DNA from: JAGMXM01 sp964458325
GTDB lineage: Bacteria; Verrucomicrobiota; Verrucomicrobiia; Limisphaerales; UBA1319
Reading direction: 5' to 3'
Length of the DNA: 17,872 bases
NCBI GenBank assembly: GCA_964458325.1
Contig: CAYWIM010000092.1
Span: 1-17,872, forward strand
The notes below the pieces were generated by a model. That model worked only from the letters and a program-made list of their open reading frames with translations. It had not been told where the DNA came from and searched no databases. The position numbers and the translations under genes are program-made. Each line of letters begins with the position of its first letter. Position 1 is the stretch's first letter. Of this stretch, positions 16,376-17,872 are shown in pieces.

Positions 16376-17785
16376 ATGATCCGCCCGCGAAGATTGCTGC
16401 TGCTGGCCATGGCCGCCGCCGTGGCGTTTCCACCTCTCACCCGCGCCGCGGATGCGGCGTCTGCACGCAAGCCCAACCTCATTCTCATCCTCGCCGACGA
16501 TCTCGGCTTCGAGACCATCGGCGCCAACGGCGGCTCGAGCTATCGGACACCCGCGCTCGATCAGTTGGCAGCGACAGGCGCCCGGTTCACACACTGCTAC
16601 TCGCAGCCGCTCTGCACGCCCACTCGAGTTCAGCTGATGACCGGGCTGTCCAACGCGAGAAATTATCTAACGTTCGGCAACATGGATCCGAAGGCGGCCA
16701 CATTCGCCAGCCTGCTCAAGCCGGCCGGCTACGCCACCTGCATCGCCGGCAAATGGCAGCTCGGACGCGACCTCGAGCTGCCAAAACGGTTCGGTTTCGA
16801 CGAATCCTGTCTCTGGCAGCACATGCGGCGCCCGCCCCGATACGCCAATCCCGGCCTCGAGATCAACGGCGTCGAGAAGGACTTTGCCCATGGCGAATAC
16901 GGCCCCGACCTCGTCAACGATTACGCGCTCGATTTCATCGAACGCCACAAGGACCGGCCTTTTCTGCTCTACTACCCCATGATGCTCACGCACGCGCCCT
17001 ACCAGCCGACGCCCGACAGCAAGACATGGGATCCGAAGGCCATCGGCGAATCCGTGAACCATGCCCCCCAGCATTTCGGCGACATGGTCGCATACATGGA
17101 CAAGCTCATCGGCAAGCTCGTCGCCAAAGTCGATGCGCTGGATTTGCGCGGCCATACTCTGATCCTCTTTCTTGGCGACAACGGCACGGGCCGAGGCACG
17201 CGCTCGATGATGGGCGGCCGCGAAATCATCGGCGGCAAAGGCATGACCACCCGCGCCGGCATGCACGTCCCTCTGATCGCCAACTGGCCCGGTCACATCC
17301 CCGCCGGCACGGTCTCCCACGATCTCGTCGATACCACCGATTTCATGCCCACTCTCCTCGAAGCCGCCGGCGCCCGCCTTCCGGCCAGCACGCGGTTCGA
17401 CGGACGCAGCTTCCTGCCCCAGCTCCGCGGCGAAAAGGGACAGCCGCGCGACTGGATCTATTCGTGGTATTCGCCGCGCCAGGGCGCCGACCTCCGCGTT
17501 CGCGAGTTCACCTTCGACCAGCGCTTCAAGCTCTACCGCTCGGGCGAGTTCTTCGATCTCGAGAACGACGTCGAAGAAAAGCATCCTCTGGCCATCGCTG
17601 AGCTCGAAGGCGAAGCCGCCCGCGCGGCCCGGGTTCTCGCGGAGGCGCTGGATCGGTTCCGAGGCGCGCGCCCGGCCGAGCTCGATCGACCCGCCAACAC
17701 GCCAGCCAAAACCAAACCGAGAAACCGAGGCAATCCGCAGCGTCCCCCGTCCACAAGGCCGGGTCAGGGGACCCGGCCTACATGA
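16376..17785 (+). CDS. Secreted arylsulfatase (FGly-dependent S1 sulfatase family)
   Basis: Predicted exported sulfatase of 469 residues that removes sulfate esters, probably from a sulfated sugar or polysaccharide. The signal peptide is MIRPRRLLLLAMAAAVAF with cleavage after the AD-AASA region near residue 25-30. Catalytic features are Asp41/Asp42 in LILILADDLG (calcium), C80-T-P-T-R-VQLMTG (the CxPxR signature whose cysteine becomes formylglycine), AGKWQLG with Lys126 (Gln where many sulfatases have His, seen in some S1 subfamilies), THAPY, and Asp268/Asn269 in LGDNG. GKGMTTRAGMHVPLI and FDLENDVEEKHPL fit the S1 C-terminus. The protein needs a formylglycine-generating enzyme or anaerobic maturase, none of which is in the window. 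The last about 35 residues (from PAELDRP onward) are basic and proline-rich and run into a palindrome, so they are probably an accretion. Substrate unknown. Confidence 0.95.
   Translation: MIRPRRLLLLAMAAAVAFPPLTRAADAASARKPNLILILADDLGFETIGANGGSSYRTPALDQLAATGARFTHCYSQPLCTPTRVQLMTGLSNARNYLTFGNMDPKAATFASLLKPAGYATCIAGKWQLGRDLELPKRFGFDESCLWQHMRRPPRYANPGLEINGVEKDFAHGEYGPDLVNDYALDFIERHKDRPFLLYYPMMLTHAPYQPTPDSKTWDPKAIGESVNHAPQHFGDMVAYMDKLIGKLVAKVDALDLRGHTLILFLGDNGTGRGTRSMMGGREIIGGKGMTTRAGMHVPLIANWPGHIPAGTVSHDLVDTTDFMPTLLEAAGARLPASTRFDGRSFLPQLRGEKGQPRDWIYSWYSPRQGADLRVREFTFDQRFKLYRSGEFFDLENDVEEKHPLAIAELEGEAARAARVLAEALDRFRGARPAELDRPANTPAKTKPRNRGNPQRPPSTRPGQGTRPT
17756..17779. repeat. Perfect 10-bp-stem palindrome with AGGG loop (REP-like or terminator hairpin)
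   Basis: AGGCCGGGTC at 17756-17765 pairs completely with GACCCGGCCT at 17770-17779 around the loop AGGG. It overlaps the last codons of the sulfatase gene, whose stop is at 17783-17785. There is no T-tract. It could terminate transcription by itself or be one half of a REP-type doublet with the next palindrome. Confidence 0.7.
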
Positions 17786-17792
17786 TCGTGCA

Positions 17793-17814
17793 CGCCGCGT
17801 GCCCTCACGCGGCG
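17793..17814. repeat. Perfect 9-bp-stem palindrome with CCCT loop (second half of the pair)
   Basis: CGCCGCGTG at 17793-17801 pairs completely with CACGCGGCG at 17806-17814 around the loop CCCT. The loop is the exact reverse complement of the AGGG loop of the palindrome 13 bases upstream. The rest of the window to 17872 holds an AT-rich stretch (about 17832-17854) but no gene that I can recognise. Confidence 0.7.
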
Positions 17815-17872
17815 AGGCTTAGGGTCTGTGCAAAAATTAATTCCGATTTTGCTGGAGGGGATTGGGCGGGCT

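Noticed and set aside
17820..17872. AT-rich end (GGTCTGTGCAAAAATTAATT) as a possible insertion-sequence terminal repeat
   Set aside because: The matching opposite end and transposase would lie outside the window, and no target duplication can be seen.

Overview
The window reads as a GC-rich chromosomal segment of a member of the Verrucomicrobiota, possibly Pedosphaera/Limisphaerales-like. This is inferred from protein style, with no rRNA or marker gene present. The clues are very large secreted multi-module proteins, a C-terminal extracellular module ending in FYRLKRQ, the long conserved module that precedes the RHS region, an FGly-type sulfatase, and generally weak Shine-Dalgarno signals. 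No rRNA, tRNA, CRISPR array or intact mobile element was seen.

Layout. (1) 178-2505, plus strand: a two-gene unit encoding an M20 metal-dependent amidohydrolase and a D-threonine aldolase/D-serine dehydratase-like PLP enzyme, suggesting N-acyl or D-amino-acid catabolism. (2) 2598-5816, minus strand: a secreted right-handed beta-helix protein with a C-terminal LamG domain, convergent with unit 1. (3) 5817-6913: a patch of gene debris. It holds a truncated RAYT (REP-associated transposase) remnant, an intact AbrB/VapB-type antitoxin, its PIN toxin cut off at mid-domain, an antisense ClpB-like Walker B remnant, and a site-2-protease (M50) fragment that lies in frame with the PIN stump. (4) 6914-16210, minus strand: a 3098-residue secreted protein carrying three exact-length LamG repeats, PKD, CARDB, PPC and IPT modules, an RHS/YD barrel with its core motif, a low-GC hydrophobic tip, and then about 490 more residues of adhesion-type modules. 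(5) 16376-17785, plus strand, divergent from the giant gene: a secreted arylsulfatase. Its 3' end runs into two adjacent perfect palindromes with complementary loops.

How it fits together. The sulfatase and the beta-helix/LamG protein could belong to extracellular processing of sulfated polysaccharide, a common verrucomicrobial lifestyle, but they are not in one operon and no glycosidase domain was proven. The RHS protein resembles a surface or cell-contact protein. Its tip lies where polymorphic toxins carry their variable domain, yet it is not terminal and has no adjacent immunity gene. The most unusual items are this RHS architecture, the patchwork of fragments at 5971-6910, and the palindrome pair at 17756-17814.
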